Positions 43,684 to 45,340 of a stretch of DNA of 45,340 nucleotides are shown in pieces (within the stretch, counting starts at the first letter, position 1; every line of letters starts with the position of its first letter). The position numbers and the translations under genes are program-made. Below the pieces are notes generated by a model. It made no database searches. It saw only the letters and a list, made by a program, of their open reading frames with translations, and was not told the DNA's origin. Source of the stretch: Actinomycetota bacterium. Its GTDB lineage: Bacteria > Actinomycetota > Thermoleophilia > Gaiellales > Gaiellaceae. The DNA is taken from contig VAYM01000115.1 in NCBI GenBank assembly GCA_005884945.1, positions 1 through 45,340 of the forward strand, written 5' to 3'.

Positions 43684-44967
43684 ATGAGGTACCGGCTGAT
43701 GCCTGACATGGGCGCCCTGCTGCGCCGGAACGCAACGTTTCGCCGGCTCTGGCTGGCGCAGACCGTGAGCGTGTTCGGCGATGCGGTGACGCTCGTCGCG
43801 CTACCGACAATCGCCGTACTCACGTTGCACGCGGGCGCGTTCACTGTCGGAGCCCTTACAGGCGTCGGCTGGGCGTCGTGGGGGCTCTTCGGACTCGTCG
43901 CCGGAGTCTGGGTCGACCGGCTGCCGTGGCGCGGCGTCCTCGTCATTGCCGATGTCATCCGGCTCCTCCTGCTCGCCTCGGTGCCGGTCGCCTGGCACTT
44001 CCACGTGCTCTCGATCGCACAGCTCCTCGCCGTGGCGGGACTCGCCGGAGTGGCGAGCGTCTTCTTCGGCCTCGCGTCCACGTCGTACATGCCGCACGTC
44101 GTCGAACGGCGCGATCTGACCGAGGCGAACTCGCGCCTCGAGGTCAGCACCGCGACCGCTTCGCTCGCGGGACCCGGTCTCGCGGGCGCGGTCATCGGCG
44201 TCGTCGGAGCACCGCTCGCGCTCGTGGCGGACGCATTCTCGTTTGCGGTCTCGGCCTCGCTGATCGGCCGGACGCGCTCCGGGGCCGTCCCGCGCCCGGA
44301 ACGCCGTCGCTTTCGAGTCGAGCTCCTCGAAGGGATTCACGAGCTCGCGGCGCGTCCGGCGATGGTTGCGACCGCGACCGCCGCGGGGATCTCGAACTTC
44401 GGCCTCGCGATGACGCAGGGCGTGATCTTCCTCTTCGCCTACCGCGGGTTGCACATGCACCCGGTGTCGGTCGGCGCCGCGTTGACGATCGGCGCGTCCG
44501 GAAGCCTCGCCGGCGCATTGCTTGCACGTCCGCTGACCGAACGCCTGGGGACGGGCCTCTGTCTCTTCGGCTCGACCACGTTCGAGGGGCTTGCGGGCCT
44601 CGTGCTGCCGCTCGCCTTGCTCGGCACGCCGGTACTGTGGCTCGGCCTCGGGCTCGGGCTACGCGGCCTCGCGAACCCGCTCTGGCAGGTGAACGCGGTC
44701 ACGCTGCGTCAGTCGATCGTCCCCGTTCCACTGCAGGCGCGCGTGGCGGCCGCGTCACGGACGATCGGGCAGCTGACGCTGCCGCTGGGAGCGCTGAGCG
44801 GCGGTGCGCTCGGGGGCGTCGCGGCGCATGCACTCGGACCGGCGCACGGCTTCGCGTTCACGTTGACGGTCGCCGCGCTCGTCGCAGGCGCGTCGGGTCT
44901 CGCGGTCGCTGGAACCTCGTTCCGAGCGCTGCGCGTCGATCCGGTCTGTGGACTAGCCGCGAAGTAG
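43684..44967 (+). CDS. MFS transporter (macrolide/drug-efflux-like)
   Basis: FRRLWLAQTVSVFGDAVTLVALPTIAVLTLHAGAFTVGAL; VAGVWVDRLPWRGVLVIADVIRLLLLASVPVA; 12-TM style. Confidence 0.85.
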   Translation: MRYRLMPDMGALLRRNATFRRLWLAQTVSVFGDAVTLVALPTIAVLTLHAGAFTVGALTGVGWASWGLFGLVAGVWVDRLPWRGVLVIADVIRLLLLASVPVAWHFHVLSIAQLLAVAGLAGVASVFFGLASTSYMPHVVERRDLTEANSRLEVSTATASLAGPGLAGAVIGVVGAPLALVADAFSFAVSASLIGRTRSGAVPRPERRRFRVELLEGIHELAARPAMVATATAAGISNFGLAMTQGVIFLFAYRGLHMHPVSVGAALTIGASGSLAGALLARPLTERLGTGLCLFGSTTFEGLAGLVLPLALLGTPVLWLGLGLGLRGLANPLWQVNAVTLRQSIVPVPLQARVAAASRTIGQLTLPLGALSGGALGGVAAHALGPAHGFAFTLTVAALVAGASGLAVAGTSFRALRVDPVCGLAAK

Positions 44968-45340
44968 CGGCACGAGCCGCCGGAGCCTGGTCCGCTCCGC
45001 GGGGAGGTAGAAGCCGAGCGGCAAGAGCACGAGCGGGTACGCGAGCGCAAGTACGACCGCGACCGGCAGGGACACGTGCGCGAGCTTCCCCGCAAGGGTG
45101 AGCGCCACGGCGACGCCGACGAGCGTGACCACGCGCCGCCACTGATACGGCGCCGGATACAGGCGCTGCGCATTCCAGGTCATCAGCAGGAACATCAGCG
45201 TGTACGCCGCGACGGTCGCGATTGCCGCGCCGATCATCCCGTACGGCGGGATCAGCGCGATGTTCAGCCCGATGTTCAGCGCGGCCGCCGCGAAGGTGAT
45301 GATCCAGTTGAACTGCGTCCTCCGCACGCGCCCGATGCCG
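44953..45340 (-). CDS. Polysaccharide flippase/MATE-like membrane protein, C-terminal part (5' end beyond window)
   Basis: Frame open to window edge (GIGRVRRTQFNWIITFAAAALNIGLNIALIPPYGMIGAAIATVAAYTLMF). Confidence 0.75.
   Translation of the reverse strand, partial: GIGRVRRTQFNWIITFAAAALNIGLNIALIPPYGMIGAAIATVAAYTLMFLLMTWNAQRLYPAPYQWRRVVTLVGVAVALTLAGKLAHVSLPVAVVLALAYPLVLLPLGFYLPAERTRLRRLVPLLRG

Noticed and set aside
1-45340. CRISPR arrays, transposases, phage or toxin-antitoxin modules, tRNA/rRNA genes
   Set aside because: Looked for periodic repeats, IS-type proteins and cloverleaf sequences; nothing convincing was seen by eye. A tRNAscan/CRISPR search would be needed to confirm.

Overview
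High-GC window of housekeeping and accessory genes, most consistent with a deep-branching actinobacterium (Thermoleophilia-like by gene content and protein style; this is an inference). From left to right: the 3' end of a cytochrome c domain gene; a menaquinone (futalosine) operon (ubiX/mqnM-like, menG/ubiE, polyprenyl-PP synthase, mqnE, a secreted Cys-rich protein, mqnA, mqnC); a secreted phosphodiester-glycosidase-like protein; DedA; a DegT/PglF-type nucleotide-sugar pair; a UvrD2-like helicase with HRDC domain; GNAT; DUF354; asnB; a Na+/H+ antiporter with a disrupted C-terminus; a sugar transferase; LysR with an Fe-ADH/maleylacetate-reductase-like gene; a BTAD/AfsR-type regulator; then a tightly packed block of flavoprotein, two-subunit class I fumarase, phosphosulfolactate synthase (ComA), APS reductase, APS kinase, ATP sulfurylase and a TauE/SafE permease. 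After that come secreted beta-propeller and Ig-like proteins, GT87-like and O-antigen-ligase-like membrane proteins, a PIG-L deacetylase, an M15 peptidase, M3 oligoendopeptidase, a decayed alpha/beta hydrolase, HU, a divergent AKR pair, an ArsR-type regulator with an MFS transporter, and a partial flippase. The strongest 'system' candidate is the sulfate -> sulfite -> phosphosulfolactate block, where ComA is translationally coupled to APS reductase and no sulfite reductase is present. Other notable signals: a SARP-like direct-heptamer promoter and probable CTG start for a BTAD regulator that lacks part of its winged-helix domain, three genes with apparent internal deletions, a repeat that forms the N-terminal extensions of two unrelated proteins, an unlisted 37-39 aa membrane micro-ORF, and operator-like palindromes. 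No tRNA, rRNA, CRISPR array or transposase was recognised. All calls were made by reading the sequence; no searches were run.
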